From JBNAVJ01 sp049700455 (GTDB lineage: Bacteria > Bacteroidota > Ignavibacteria > Tepidaquicellales > Tepidaquicellaceae): 64,000 bases of DNA. The stretch covers positions 62,001 through 126,000 of the forward strand of contig JBNAVJ010000003.1 of assembly GCA_049700455.1 (NCBI GenBank), in the 5' to 3' direction. The translations under genes and the position numbers were made by a program. The notes beneath the pieces are model-generated. The model was not told the origin of the DNA and did no database searches. It saw nothing but the letters and a program-made list of their open reading frames with translations. Within the stretch, counting starts at the first letter, position 1; each line of letters starts with the position of its first letter. Below are positions 27,067 through 36,818 of the stretch, in pieces.

Positions 27067-29907
27067 ATGAAGAAATTTATATTCATATTTTTAGTTTTAA
27101 TTTCGCTTCCTGCTCTAATTGAGGCACAAGAACAATATGGCAGTATCTATGGAGTTGTGAAAGATTCAACTGGGGCTGTTCTTGAAGGTGTAACCTTGAA
27201 AATCAAAGGTTCATACCTTGGTGCTTTAACAGATCAAGATGGTAAGTATGAAATTCTTAATGTGCCTCCTGGCGAATATAGCGTTGAAGTTTCATACATA
27301 GGTTACCGTACAATTGAATATACAGGAATAAAGGTTAAGGCTAATGAAAAACGTCAACTTAATGTAACAATGAGCGGGACTTCATTTACAGTTGACCAGG
27401 AGATTATAGTCATAGGGGAACGTCCCTTGCTTGATATTGAACAAACTTCGAGTTCTCACATTATTTCATCTGAAGATATAAAGAAAAGTTCTGTAATAGA
27501 TATAAAGGATATTGTTGTCCAGCAAGCGGGTGTTGTAAAATCTGATAATGAAATTTATATAAGAGGTGGACGTAATTATGAGAACTCGTTTTTGCTTGAT
27601 GGGGTTTCAGTTCAGGATCCACTTTCGGGTACTGGTTTTGGGTTGCAGCTTTCAGCAAATTCTCTTGAGGAAGTAGAGGTTATTACAGGAGGATATAATG
27701 CTGAATATGGACAGGCAACAAGTGGTGTTATTACTGCCAGAACCAAAGAAGGAAAATATAATTCTTTCAATTTCTTTCTTTCATATTCAAGAGATAATTT
27801 AGGCTTTAAGAAAAACGATGGTACAAGTTTTAATACTGATATTTTTGAGTTTAATTTAAGTGGACCTGAACCAATTACAAAGTTTCTTCTTAAACCTCTT
27901 AAACTAAATCCCCCCGGGGAGTTAACCTTTTTTACTAATTTCTTTATGGGGTTATCAGATGGATTTTATGTTAACCGTCTCAAGGATGATAATGTTTATC
28001 AGGACGGCTTTGGCAAAGCTTCAAAAGTGTATTCCTCAACTTTCGGAGGTACAAGATTCGCCCCGCGTCAGGATAATAATTGGTACTGGCTTGGAAAACT
28101 AACATGGAAGATTAATCCGCAGATGAAACTCTCTTACTCTTTCAATCAATCTGTAAGCATCAATCAGAATTCGACTTCACTACAAACAAATCTTGAATAT
28201 GTGGAACCATCACCAGGATACCAGTTTCCATTTCAGGCGTTATTGGATAATGCTAATACCTATACTTCCAATACAATGGTACATACTCTATCCTGGCTGC
28301 ATACAACAAGTCCATCAACTTTTTATGAATTGAAACTGACCCGTTTTTATACGAACTTAAGAGTTGATGCTAATGGGACAAACTGGAACAATTATCTTGA
28401 ACCGCTTGATATAGTTAAGCCACCATTTAAATATTATTATATAGATTCGCTTCATACAGGAGTTATTCCGGGTGATGGGTTTTATGATTTTGGAAATCCA
28501 TTTACCTGGCATGACCATTATGTAATTGAGTATACAGCAAAACTTGACGTTTCTCATAGTTTTAACCCAAAAAGTAAAATGAAAGCTGGTGTAGAAACCA
28601 GTTTTCAGGAGATGCAACTGATTGATATTTATCAACCATGGGTCAAGCCTATGGGGTTAAATAACGATGTTTATAGGGTATTTCCAAATTTTGGAGATTT
28701 CTATGTTCAACACTCCTTGCAATTCAAAGGAATGATTTTAAATTATGGCTTGCGGTTTGATTATTGGTTTCCAGGTCAATTTGTAGATGATGCTGTTAAC
28801 AATCCTGATGTAGTTACAATTCCCGATGAAATACGAAAGAAATATTATGATGATACTTATAATTTCTTTGGCAGACGATGGAAAGGGAGAATATCACCAC
28901 GATTGGGTATATCGCATCCTATTTCAGCTAACCAGACTCTATTTTTTTCCTATGGTCATTTCAATAAGCGTCCTAAACCACAATTTGTTTATGCAAAATT
29001 AAACCCTCAGACTGCCAAATCAACATTTCAGAAATTTGGGAATCCAGATTTAAATCCTGAAACTACAGTGTCTTATGAACTTGGACTCAGAAATCAATTT
29101 ACAAATGATGACGTGCTGACTATAACAGCATATTATAAGAATATATATGATTATGTTTCAACCCGCAGCATTGTAATTAATAGCGGACGTTATCTTGGCA
29201 GAACTTTTATAAGTTACTTTAATCAGGATTATGCCCGTACCAGAGGGATTGAAATTGAATACAAGAAACGAATCGGAAAATGGTTCAACGGGAAGTTTAA
29301 TTTTACATACTCCGTTGCTACTGGTAAAAGTTCTACTGCCGATCAGGGATACTTAATAATTACAAGAGGGGTACAGGAAACTATTTCCGAGAATTATCTA
29401 ATCTGGGATAGACCTGTTACTTTTAGCACAAACCTTTTCTTTAATATAGAAAAAGGTAGAGGATTGTTTGGATTTGCTCCTAATATCCTGGATGATATTA
29501 ATATAAAAACTCGTATTTTCTTCCAGTCTGGTAAACGTTATACTCCACAAAAACTGACCGGGTATCTGGAAAATGGAAGACCTGAGTATACTCCTGATTA
29601 CGATAATCTTAATGGGGCAGTAGGAAGTAACTGGTTCTGGATTGATCTTGATATTGATAAATATTTTGACCTGTGGGGGATTCAATGTATCTTGAATTTG
29701 AGTGTGAAAAACTTATTGAATAATAAAAACGCTACTATTATAAATCCGGTAACGGGACGAGCTTATGAATATGGAGACCCAACTCCAAATTATTGGAACG
29801 ATCCTTTATATCCTGATTTGCAGGCTCCTGTGAGTCCTTTCCCGCTGGATCCATCAAGGTATTTGACTCCAAGACAGGTAAAATTTGGTATTTCATTTAA
29901 GTTATAA
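27067..29907 (+). CDS. TonB-dependent outer-membrane receptor
   Basis: A 946-residue outer-membrane receptor. After a signal peptide (ending EAQ) comes a CarboxypepD_reg-like domain (GSIYGVVKDSTGAVLEGV, GKYEILNVPPGEYSVEVSYIGYRT), a plug domain (SSEDIKKSSVIDIKDIVVQQAGVV, EIYIRGGRNYENSFLLDG, VEVITGGYNAEYGQATSGVI) and a long C-terminal beta-barrel rich in aromatic residues that ends FGISFKL. Such receptors import or hold large ligands using the TonB/ExbBD energy system, which is not in this window. No SusD-like partner follows. The neighbours are two lipoproteins, a PorV-like barrel and T9SS cargos. Confidence 0.92.
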   Translation: MKKFIFIFLVLISLPALIEAQEQYGSIYGVVKDSTGAVLEGVTLKIKGSYLGALTDQDGKYEILNVPPGEYSVEVSYIGYRTIEYTGIKVKANEKRQLNVTMSGTSFTVDQEIIVIGERPLLDIEQTSSSHIISSEDIKKSSVIDIKDIVVQQAGVVKSDNEIYIRGGRNYENSFLLDGVSVQDPLSGTGFGLQLSANSLEEVEVITGGYNAEYGQATSGVITARTKEGKYNSFNFFLSYSRDNLGFKKNDGTSFNTDIFEFNLSGPEPITKFLLKPLKLNPPGELTFFTNFFMGLSDGFYVNRLKDDNVYQDGFGKASKVYSSTFGGTRFAPRQDNNWYWLGKLTWKINPQMKLSYSFNQSVSINQNSTSLQTNLEYVEPSPGYQFPFQALLDNANTYTSNTMVHTLSWLHTTSPSTFYELKLTRFYTNLRVDANGTNWNNYLEPLDIVKPPFKYYYIDSLHTGVIPGDGFYDFGNPFTWHDHYVIEYTAKLDVSHSFNPKSKMKAGVETSFQEMQLIDIYQPWVKPMGLNNDVYRVFPNFGDFYVQHSLQFKGMILNYGLRFDYWFPGQFVDDAVNNPDVVTIPDEIRKKYYDDTYNFFGRRWKGRISPRLGISHPISANQTLFFSYGHFNKRPKPQFVYAKLNPQTAKSTFQKFGNPDLNPETTVSYELGLRNQFTNDDVLTITAYYKNIYDYVSTRSIVINSGRYLGRTFISYFNQDYARTRGIEIEYKKRIGKWFNGKFNFTYSVATGKSSTADQGYLIITRGVQETISENYLIWDRPVTFSTNLFFNIEKGRGLFGFAPNILDDINIKTRIFFQSGKRYTPQKLTGYLENGRPEYTPDYDNLNGAVGSNWFWIDLDIDKYFDLWGIQCILNLSVKNLLNNKNATIINPVTGRAYEYGDPTPNYWNDPLYPDLQAPVSPFPLDPSRYLTPRQVKFGISFKL

Positions 29908-29917
29908 TAAAGTTTCA

Positions 29918-30931
29918 ATGAATAGAATAATAGTTATAAAATTAAAGATATTATTAAGTTTATTTATAGTTATTTCTATATTTTCTACCTCTAACGCTCA
30001 ATTGATACCCAATCTGGGGGGACAGCGGACAGGTACATCTTCATTACAGTTTTTAAAGATTGGTCAGGGAGCCAGAGGCACAGGAATGGGTGAAACTTTT
30101 ATTGCAGTCGCAGATGATTTTTCAGCATTGTATTATAATCCTGCAGGTTTGGTTTCCAATAATGAAAATGGAATTTTTCTTTCCCACACAGTATGGTTTG
30201 TTGATACAAGGTTAGAATATCTTGGGGGAGTTTATCATTTTGGTCAAAATGCACTTGGTTTTAGTGTTACCTCATTGCAAACGGAAGATATGAAAGTTAC
30301 AGACGAATTCCATCCATATGGTACGGGTGATTATTTCAGGTTCTCAGATCTTGCAATAGGGCTATCATTTGCAAGGCGAATGACAGAACAATTTTCTTTT
30401 GGGGCAACAGTTAAATATGTTGAAGAAACGCTTGGATTGGTAAAAACCAAAACCATACTTGGAGATCTTGCAACGTTTTATAGAACAGGGCTTGGGACAA
30501 CCCGTTTTGCTGTGATGATTTCAAATTTTGGTGGCCAAAATTCGCCTTCGGGAGAGGTGAATCTCATTGGAGGAAGAATGGTTAACTCTTTTCAATCGTT
30601 TCCGCCACCGACAGTTTTTAAAATAGGTTTTGCATTTGAACCAATTTTAACAACTACAAACAGATTAACCACCTCTGTTCAGTTAAATAGCCCGAATGAT
30701 AACAAGGAAAATCTTAATCTGGGAGCTGAATATGCATACAAGGAATTCCTCTTTTTTAGAGGGGGTTATAAACTTAATGTTGATGCGGAAAGCTTTTCCT
30801 TTGGTGCTGGATTAAAGTTCAGTTTATCGTTTGCAAAATCTTCACTTGATTATTCAGTTGCAAAATTTGGTGAACTCGGGTTTGCGCATAGAATTTCTAT
30901 GAACATAATTTTCCCTTCAAAATCATTTTAG
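29918..30931 (+). CDS. PorV/PorQ-like outer-membrane protein (UPF0164-type)
   Basis: A 337-residue outer-membrane barrel-type protein. The ATG at 29918 opens a signal peptide (IVIKLKILLSLFIVISIFSTSNAQ), so an upstream in-frame ATG at 29885 inside the receptor gene is rejected. LKIGQGARGTGMGETFIAVADD followed by LYYNPAGL is the signature of the PorV/UPF0164 family, whose best-known member PorV shuttles T9SS cargos from the translocon to the attachment complex. Whether this copy does that or acts as a dedicated partner of the local cargos is not shown. It starts 10 bases after the receptor stop. Confidence 0.85.
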   Translation: MNRIIVIKLKILLSLFIVISIFSTSNAQLIPNLGGQRTGTSSLQFLKIGQGARGTGMGETFIAVADDFSALYYNPAGLVSNNENGIFLSHTVWFVDTRLEYLGGVYHFGQNALGFSVTSLQTEDMKVTDEFHPYGTGDYFRFSDLAIGLSFARRMTEQFSFGATVKYVEETLGLVKTKTILGDLATFYRTGLGTTRFAVMISNFGGQNSPSGEVNLIGGRMVNSFQSFPPPTVFKIGFAFEPILTTTNRLTTSVQLNSPNDNKENLNLGAEYAYKEFLFFRGGYKLNVDAESFSFGAGLKFSLSFAKSSLDYSVAKFGELGFAHRISMNIIFPSKSF

Positions 30932-30937
30932 TTGAAA

Positions 30938-32023
30938 ATGAAAAGGTTTTACATAATAGTTTTAGCCTTTGCTCTGATGCTGCCGTTGTTTTACAGTTGT
31001 GGGGATAGGCTTGACCTGAGTCAATTTCCTCTTACAAATAACGGACAGATAAATGTTAGTGATACGCTTTACGTCCAGCAATATCCTGACTGGACAAATT
31101 TTAATTTGCCAGAAGATATTCTGATAGGAAATGAACCACTTGTTTACGTTGCGGATACTAAAAACAACAGGATTGTTCAGATGGACTTAGGGGGTGGGTT
31201 TATTGGTGAGTTAAATTTTGGGTTCAATGTTTTTCCGAGAAAACTTGCTCAGGATTATAACTTTGATTTGCTGGTAATTTGTGATTCAATTAGCATAACT
31301 GATACTATCAGTGTAATTTATAGATTAAAACTTGTTGCTGGTGGTGGAATTGTCTCTAATGCGAGAAAAATTAAGTTAATTGAAAGTACCTTTCCAACTC
31401 CTAATACCAGCAGACTCCGAAAATTTAAGGGTATTTCAGTATATCCTGATAATTCATATATTGTAACAAGAAGGGGCCCTGATGACCCTTATGGTATAGA
31501 TCCAGGTAATGCACTTTTGCATATAAGAGGTGTTGATTCAGTTACTTCTGTTACTGTATTGGGGGGATTCCAATCTTCAGGAAACAGTTTTTATTCCCTT
31601 GAAAATGTGGCAGCGATAACGGTTGTCCGAAATAGCAATACCGATTTCATAATAACAAGAAGTTTCCCGGATACCGCTACTTTAAATAAAGTACTCTGGT
31701 TCCAATATGACCCCGTTAACGGTACTTTCGACCCAAAATTTACTTCACCAACTTTAAGTATTGTTAGCGAACGATTTGGTGAACCTGAAGATGTTACAAT
31801 GGATGTAAATTATAACGTTTATGTAATAGATGCAATGAGACATAAGCTATATAAATTTAATAGTCAGGGAAATTTAATGAGAGAAACTTTTGGCACCTAT
31901 GGGAGTGGAGAAAATCAGTTGAATTCACCTCACGGAGTAGCACATTTCAATAGAGTTTTATACATTGCTGATACCGGCAATAATAGAATTGTAAGGTTTA
32001 AGCTCTCAACGGATATCAACTGA
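30938..32023 (+). CDS. NHL-repeat lipoprotein
   Basis: A 361-residue predicted lipoprotein: MKRFYIIVLAFALMLPLFYSC-G gives a lipobox with Cys21. The remainder shows NHL-type repeats: LVYVADTKNNRIVQMDLGGGFIGEL, PDNSYIVTRRGPDD, VYVIDAMRHKLYKFNSQGNLM and GVAHFNRVLYIADTGNNRIVRF, consistent with a beta-propeller. An upstream TTG at 30932 is possible but the ATG is preferred. It lies between the PorV-like and polytopic membrane protein genes with spacings under 10 bases. Confidence 0.82.
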   Translation: MKRFYIIVLAFALMLPLFYSCGDRLDLSQFPLTNNGQINVSDTLYVQQYPDWTNFNLPEDILIGNEPLVYVADTKNNRIVQMDLGGGFIGELNFGFNVFPRKLAQDYNFDLLVICDSISITDTISVIYRLKLVAGGGIVSNARKIKLIESTFPTPNTSRLRKFKGISVYPDNSYIVTRRGPDDPYGIDPGNALLHIRGVDSVTSVTVLGGFQSSGNSFYSLENVAAITVVRNSNTDFIITRSFPDTATLNKVLWFQYDPVNGTFDPKFTSPTLSIVSERFGEPEDVTMDVNYNVYVIDAMRHKLYKFNSQGNLMRETFGTYGSGENQLNSPHGVAHFNRVLYIADTGNNRIVRFKLSTDIN

Positions 32024-32027
32024 ACAA

Positions 32028-33866
32028 ATGGCAAAAACGAAGAAAAACATTTCCCTGCAAAAATCTCAACATAAGATAGAGTCAAGAACTCTCTTGATTA
32101 ACCATTCTGATTGGAAGACTGAGATTGCAGTTCTGCTTTTTTTCGCACTATTTTTAGCATTTTTTACTACTTTTAAAATTACAGGGGATGATGATGTTTT
32201 CTGGCATCTTGCTACAGGAAGATATATTCTTGAACACCATTACGTTCCCTCAACCGACGTTTTTGGATATATGACAGAAGGACAACCCTGGATGCCTTTT
32301 GAGTGGGGCTGGGATGTTATTAGTTATTTAATCTATCAGCTTGGTGGGTTTACTACTTTATCAATTTTTAGAACACTGATATTTATTCTTATTTTTTATA
32401 TTTATTATAGGCTACTGAAAAAACTCAAAATAGGTTTTAATCTATCAATCCTGATGCTTTTTGTTCTTGCCTGGGCAATAATTGATAGATATTCACCCCG
32501 ACCTCACATTTTTTCTTATTTATTCTTTTCGCTTTTTCTATACATCATTTATACTTACCGATATCTTGAAAGAAATAATTACAAACAACTCTTCTTAATC
32601 CCGCTAATTGTAGTATTCTGGTCAAATCTTCATATGGGAATAATAGCTGGAATGTTCCTTTTTGGACTCTATGTTTTTTCAGAGATAATTATGTACTTCT
32701 TCCCGAGGAACTTTTCCAGCAAGGAATTGCCTCCTCTGGAAAAGCCAGAGTTAATCAGGTTGGTTTTAATTTTTATCGCATCATTGCTTTTGATGTTACT
32801 GAATCCTAATGGCTTTGATACTTATATTTATGCTTATTCACATACTAAAATGAAGATGCTTGAAACAGTTAACGAGTGGAAATCGCCTTTTGGAAGTGAT
32901 TATGGGGGCAGTTTTGTAACGACACTTTATAAAATTTTGTTATTTATAGGGCTGCTTAATATTTATTACTCATTTAAAACAAAGGACATTTTCCCCGCTA
33001 TATTATATATTGGTTTTGCACTGTATTCGGTTAGAGCTATGAGGTTCACTGTTGATTATAATCTGATTCTATTTGTTTCAAATGTAATTGCTATTAATTT
33101 TGTTATTGGAAAACTGAAAAGTAATCCTATCAGAAACATTTTTGTAAATGATAACAGATTACGGTACGGTTTTATAGGATTAATGATACTTCTTGTGCTT
33201 CTAATTATTGGAATCCCAACGAAAGAAGGGAAATACGACCTTTATCTGAGGGTATTGAAATATTATCGTGTACCTGGTTTTGGAATTAATTCGGATTTTA
33301 TTCCAACCCAGATGTTTGAGTTTATGAAAGAAAATAAAGTTCCTGAAATAGGTAGCCGAATATTTAATCATTTTGGTACAGGAGGCTTTTTTGTCTGGAA
33401 TTTTCCCGATAAGAAAAATTTTATTGATAGTAGAAACCTGAATGATGATATCTTTTTTAAGTATGGGGATATACTTTCAAAGCGACCGGGCTTTGAAAAA
33501 AAACTTGATGAATATGGTATTGACTATGCAATATATCTTGCTCCAGATCTTGTCAGGGATCCAGCAGAAATGCAAAAAACCGTTATCTCATATTTCTGTA
33601 CCTCACCTGATTGGAAACTTGTTTTCTGGGATGATAAATCATTCCTATGGGTAAGAAATATCCCAAAATTTAAAGACCTGATTGAAAAATACGAATGGAA
33701 ATATATTACCCCTTATACTTATGCCTATCAAAGGCAGGTAATAGAAAAAGGGATAACTGAAAACCTTGAAAGGGTTAAGCAAGAAATTCAAAGAAAATCC
33801 AGTGAAGATTCAAAAAGCATTGTACTAAATTCAATTTTAACAGTTTTTGGTAATCGAATAAAATAA
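32028..33866 (+). CDS. Polytopic membrane protein, GT-C-like
   Basis: A 612-residue integral membrane protein with about ten to twelve hydrophobic helices between residues 35 and 400 and a soluble C-terminal part. The first loop contains GDDDVFWHLATGRYILEHH, with acidic residues placed like the catalytic loop of GT-C glycosyltransferases, and PFEWGWDVISYLIYQLGG. FNHFGTGGFFVWNFP and FIDSRN in the C-terminal part recur in a family I know only as hypothetical membrane proteins. A role in glycosylating or building surface material is possible but not proven. It is tightly packed between the NHL lipoprotein and PLD genes. Confidence 0.72.
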   Translation: MAKTKKNISLQKSQHKIESRTLLINHSDWKTEIAVLLFFALFLAFFTTFKITGDDDVFWHLATGRYILEHHYVPSTDVFGYMTEGQPWMPFEWGWDVISYLIYQLGGFTTLSIFRTLIFILIFYIYYRLLKKLKIGFNLSILMLFVLAWAIIDRYSPRPHIFSYLFFSLFLYIIYTYRYLERNNYKQLFLIPLIVVFWSNLHMGIIAGMFLFGLYVFSEIIMYFFPRNFSSKELPPLEKPELIRLVLIFIASLLLMLLNPNGFDTYIYAYSHTKMKMLETVNEWKSPFGSDYGGSFVTTLYKILLFIGLLNIYYSFKTKDIFPAILYIGFALYSVRAMRFTVDYNLILFVSNVIAINFVIGKLKSNPIRNIFVNDNRLRYGFIGLMILLVLLIIGIPTKEGKYDLYLRVLKYYRVPGFGINSDFIPTQMFEFMKENKVPEIGSRIFNHFGTGGFFVWNFPDKKNFIDSRNLNDDIFFKYGDILSKRPGFEKKLDEYGIDYAIYLAPDLVRDPAEMQKTVISYFCTSPDWKLVFWDDKSFLWVRNIPKFKDLIEKYEWKYITPYTYAYQRQVIEKGITENLERVKQEIQRKSSEDSKSIVLNSILTVFGNRIK

Positions 33867-33870
33867 AAAA

Positions 33871-36240
33871 ATGAAACTTAAAACTTTATTTAGTCTATTT
33901 TTATTTCAAATATTAAGCAATATTTTGTTTGCTCAATTTATTCCGATTGATTCAGTGAGGCGTCAGGACGCAAATGGTGTTCCAATATTGCTTAATCAAA
34001 CTGTGACAGTTAGAGGAGTGGTAACTACGAGCCGGGAGTTTGGCAATATGCTGGTATATTTTCAGGACCCAACAGGTGGACTTGTTGCTTATGACAATAC
34101 ATTTTGTCTTGCTGTTTCCCGGGGTGATTCTGTTCAGGTTACAGGAGTTGTTACACAGTTCAATGGATTAACTGAACTGCAACCTGTCAATTCCCATACA
34201 ATTCTGGCACAAAATGTAAATACTGTTTCTCCAGTAGTTTGTACCCCTACGCAAATTCGTGAAACTGGTGAAAATTACGAAGGTAAATTGATAAGGATTA
34301 ATGGCATTACCATGGTTAAAAATACATCAGGTGTCCCGGTAACTCAGTGGACTGTTACTGGCAGTGGCACAAATTACCGAATATTTGTTGGTTCAGATTC
34401 CTGCGAAGTTAGGATATATGCGACCTCAAATATAGCCAATACGTTGATACCTCCGTATCCTTTTTCTATGGTGGCTTTGTGTAGTCAATATGATCCCACC
34501 CCACCTTATTTCAGTGGCTATCAGATACTGCCCCGAGATTTAAACGATTTAATAGTTACACAAAATGGACCTATAATTAATTCCATTCCAATAGAATCTA
34601 ATATTACCCCAACAGGCATAACATTAACTTTTACCACACTGTATCCTGGTGATACAAAGGTCAAGTATTTTGTTAGTGATTCATTATATCAACCTACTGT
34701 TTTTACTGATTCTATTTATGATGCTTCTCAGGTGACAAATCATTCAATTACACTTCCCAATTTGAAGCCAGGCAGGATTTACTATGCTAAGATAATCTCA
34801 ACTAACACTAATGGAACAAGCACTTACGAGCCAAAATATTTTTCAACTGCTTCAAATCCACAATCAACTGGCAGGATTGAAGTTTATTTCAACTTCCCGG
34901 TTGATACCACAGTTGCTTTTCCTGGAAATAAAGCTAATGGAAATACGGATTTCAAGGTACGCCTGATGCAGAGAATAGATTCTGCCCAGAAATCAATTGA
35001 TATGGCTATCTACTCATTTGATGACCTGACCCCAATCCGTGATAAGATGTTCAATGCTTTAATTCGTGGTGTGAAAATCAGAGTTGTATATGATAGCAGA
35101 AATGGAAATATTCAGCCTTTGATGCAGGACCTCATTAATGCAGGAGTGCGTGTGCAACAAAGACCCATTGATTCATATATTATGCATAATAAGTTTATAG
35201 TTTTTGATGGGCGAGATACTGCATTACATAATAAGAAATGGGTATGGACAGGTTCAGCAAATATAACCAATGACCAGTTTTATAACGATGTACAAAACGT
35301 TATTTTTATACAGGACGAGAGTATTGCTCATACATATACAAGGGAATTTGAAGAAATGTGGGGTTCACATAACGACATTAATAACCCCTCCCTGGCTAAA
35401 TTTGGTGCTGCTAAAGCCGATAATACACCACATATCTTTAATGTAAATGGACGTAGAATTGAATGTTATTTCTCTCCAAGTGACGATATTTCAGGAAAAC
35501 TACAGAATTTAATTATTTCTGAAACTCATAAGTCTATAAATTTTGTAATTTTTGACTTTACGCTCTTTACAATTGCAAACAAGATGAGAACAAAATATAA
35601 CCCTCCGACAGTTATGGTTAGAGGAGTTTTCGATAGAGGCCAAAATCAGAATAATAATCTTTATCTTGAAATGAAAGGAATTGGTGGTTCGAATCCCTGG
35701 AATCCAGCAGCAAAAGTTTATCTTGATAATTATTCAGGCTTGCTACACAGTAAGTATATGATAATAGATGCCGATTTACCTTCAAGTAACCCCGTGATTG
35801 AAACTGGCTCAGCAAATTATAGCAATGCTGCACAATCTAATAACGATGAGAATATTATCATAGTATACGATTCTCTTATAGCAAACCAATATTATCAAGA
35901 CTTTGTTAAAAGGTTAACGGATGCTGGTGGTTCAATTGGTATTCAAAAAATTAGTTCAATAATACCTGAAAATCATATCTTATACCAGAATTATCCAAAC
36001 CCATTTAATCCAATAACAAAAATCAGGTTCAGTATAGCCCAAACAAGCCATAATCAAAAAGTTATACTTTCTGTTTATGATGTGCTTGGTAAAAAGGTAG
36101 CAACACTCGTTAATTCAGAACTCTTACCCGGAACTTATGAAACAACTTTTGATGCAAGTAAATATAGTGCAGGGATATATTTCTATCGGCTTAGTATAGG
36201 GGACTTTACTGATTCAAAGAAAATGATTTTACTAAAGTAA
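33871..36240 (+). CDS. T9SS-exported phospholipase D/Nuc-superfamily protein
   Basis: A 789-residue secreted protein. The signal peptide (FSLFLFQILSNILFA-QF) leads into an OB-fold-like N-terminal region (VTVRGVVTTSREFGNML, VQVTGVVTQFNGLTEL), an FN3-like domain (about 235-330) and two PLD half-sites: HNKFIVFDG (His439) with TGSANIT, and HSKYMIID (His626) with ETGSANYSN. DSAQKSIDMAIYSFDD is typical of the nuclease-like branch. The last 85 residues are a type A sorting domain (YQNYPNPFNPITKIRFSI, VYDVLGKKVATLV, KYSAGIYFYRL, KKMILLK). It likely cleaves phosphodiester bonds outside the cell. It ends the block. Confidence 0.9.
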   Translation: MKLKTLFSLFLFQILSNILFAQFIPIDSVRRQDANGVPILLNQTVTVRGVVTTSREFGNMLVYFQDPTGGLVAYDNTFCLAVSRGDSVQVTGVVTQFNGLTELQPVNSHTILAQNVNTVSPVVCTPTQIRETGENYEGKLIRINGITMVKNTSGVPVTQWTVTGSGTNYRIFVGSDSCEVRIYATSNIANTLIPPYPFSMVALCSQYDPTPPYFSGYQILPRDLNDLIVTQNGPIINSIPIESNITPTGITLTFTTLYPGDTKVKYFVSDSLYQPTVFTDSIYDASQVTNHSITLPNLKPGRIYYAKIISTNTNGTSTYEPKYFSTASNPQSTGRIEVYFNFPVDTTVAFPGNKANGNTDFKVRLMQRIDSAQKSIDMAIYSFDDLTPIRDKMFNALIRGVKIRVVYDSRNGNIQPLMQDLINAGVRVQQRPIDSYIMHNKFIVFDGRDTALHNKKWVWTGSANITNDQFYNDVQNVIFIQDESIAHTYTREFEEMWGSHNDINNPSLAKFGAAKADNTPHIFNVNGRRIECYFSPSDDISGKLQNLIISETHKSINFVIFDFTLFTIANKMRTKYNPPTVMVRGVFDRGQNQNNNLYLEMKGIGGSNPWNPAAKVYLDNYSGLLHSKYMIIDADLPSSNPVIETGSANYSNAAQSNNDENIIIVYDSLIANQYYQDFVKRLTDAGGSIGIQKISSIIPENHILYQNYPNPFNPITKIRFSIAQTSHNQKVILSVYDVLGKKVATLVNSELLPGTYETTFDASKYSAGIYFYRLSIGDFTDSKKMILLK

Positions 36241-36818
36241 ATCTGAAATCTTACTTTTTGAAAATATATAGAAGAATAAAGAGGATAATTTAAATTTATT
36301 TTTTCATACTAAATACCTCAGTTAGACAGAGACAATAATTATGGAGGGTAACCTTGTCACAGAGGTATAATAAAAAGGGGATATTATTTCTTGCTCGAAA
36401 TGTAATGTTATAAGTGTTTCGAGTTTGTTCCACTTTTGCGGTAAAAGGATATAGTTTATAACACACTTTCTTATCATTGTTTTCTCTATAAAACATTTGT
36501 TTTTCTGGCATAGTATAAGAGAGTTAGTCCTGACTTTATCATTTACATTTCATAGAAGTTAAACAAACTAATTAAATTAATTAAAATTCAGGTGATAAAA
36601 TTTTCAGCACACATTTTAGTTTTACAGTAGAAGAAAATATCAGAATGGTGTTAATTGTTGCAATATGAAATAAGCGATTATAAAAAAGGGGTATTTAAGT
36701 TATTTTTATAAAGTGATATTTTTTGAAAGAAGGATTCTTTTATTTTTTGGAACAAAAAAATTGGGATTTTTGTTTTATTCACAAATATTTAAATTATAGT
36801 ATATAAACTATATCTTTT
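36241..36818. other. Long intergenic stretch, no gene recognised
   Basis: 578 AT-rich bases between the PLD gene and the NtrC-type regulator gene. No RNA gene, strong hairpin or Sigma-54-type GG-N10-GC site is evident. A minus-strand frame at 36296-36511 (71 codons) lacks protein-like features. A TATCTTTT sequence stands immediately before the ATG at 36819. Confidence 0.4.

Noticed and set aside
36296..36511. 71-codon minus-strand frame in the long intergenic stretch
   Set aside because: No clear ribosome site, no recognised motif, and composition unlike neighbouring genes.
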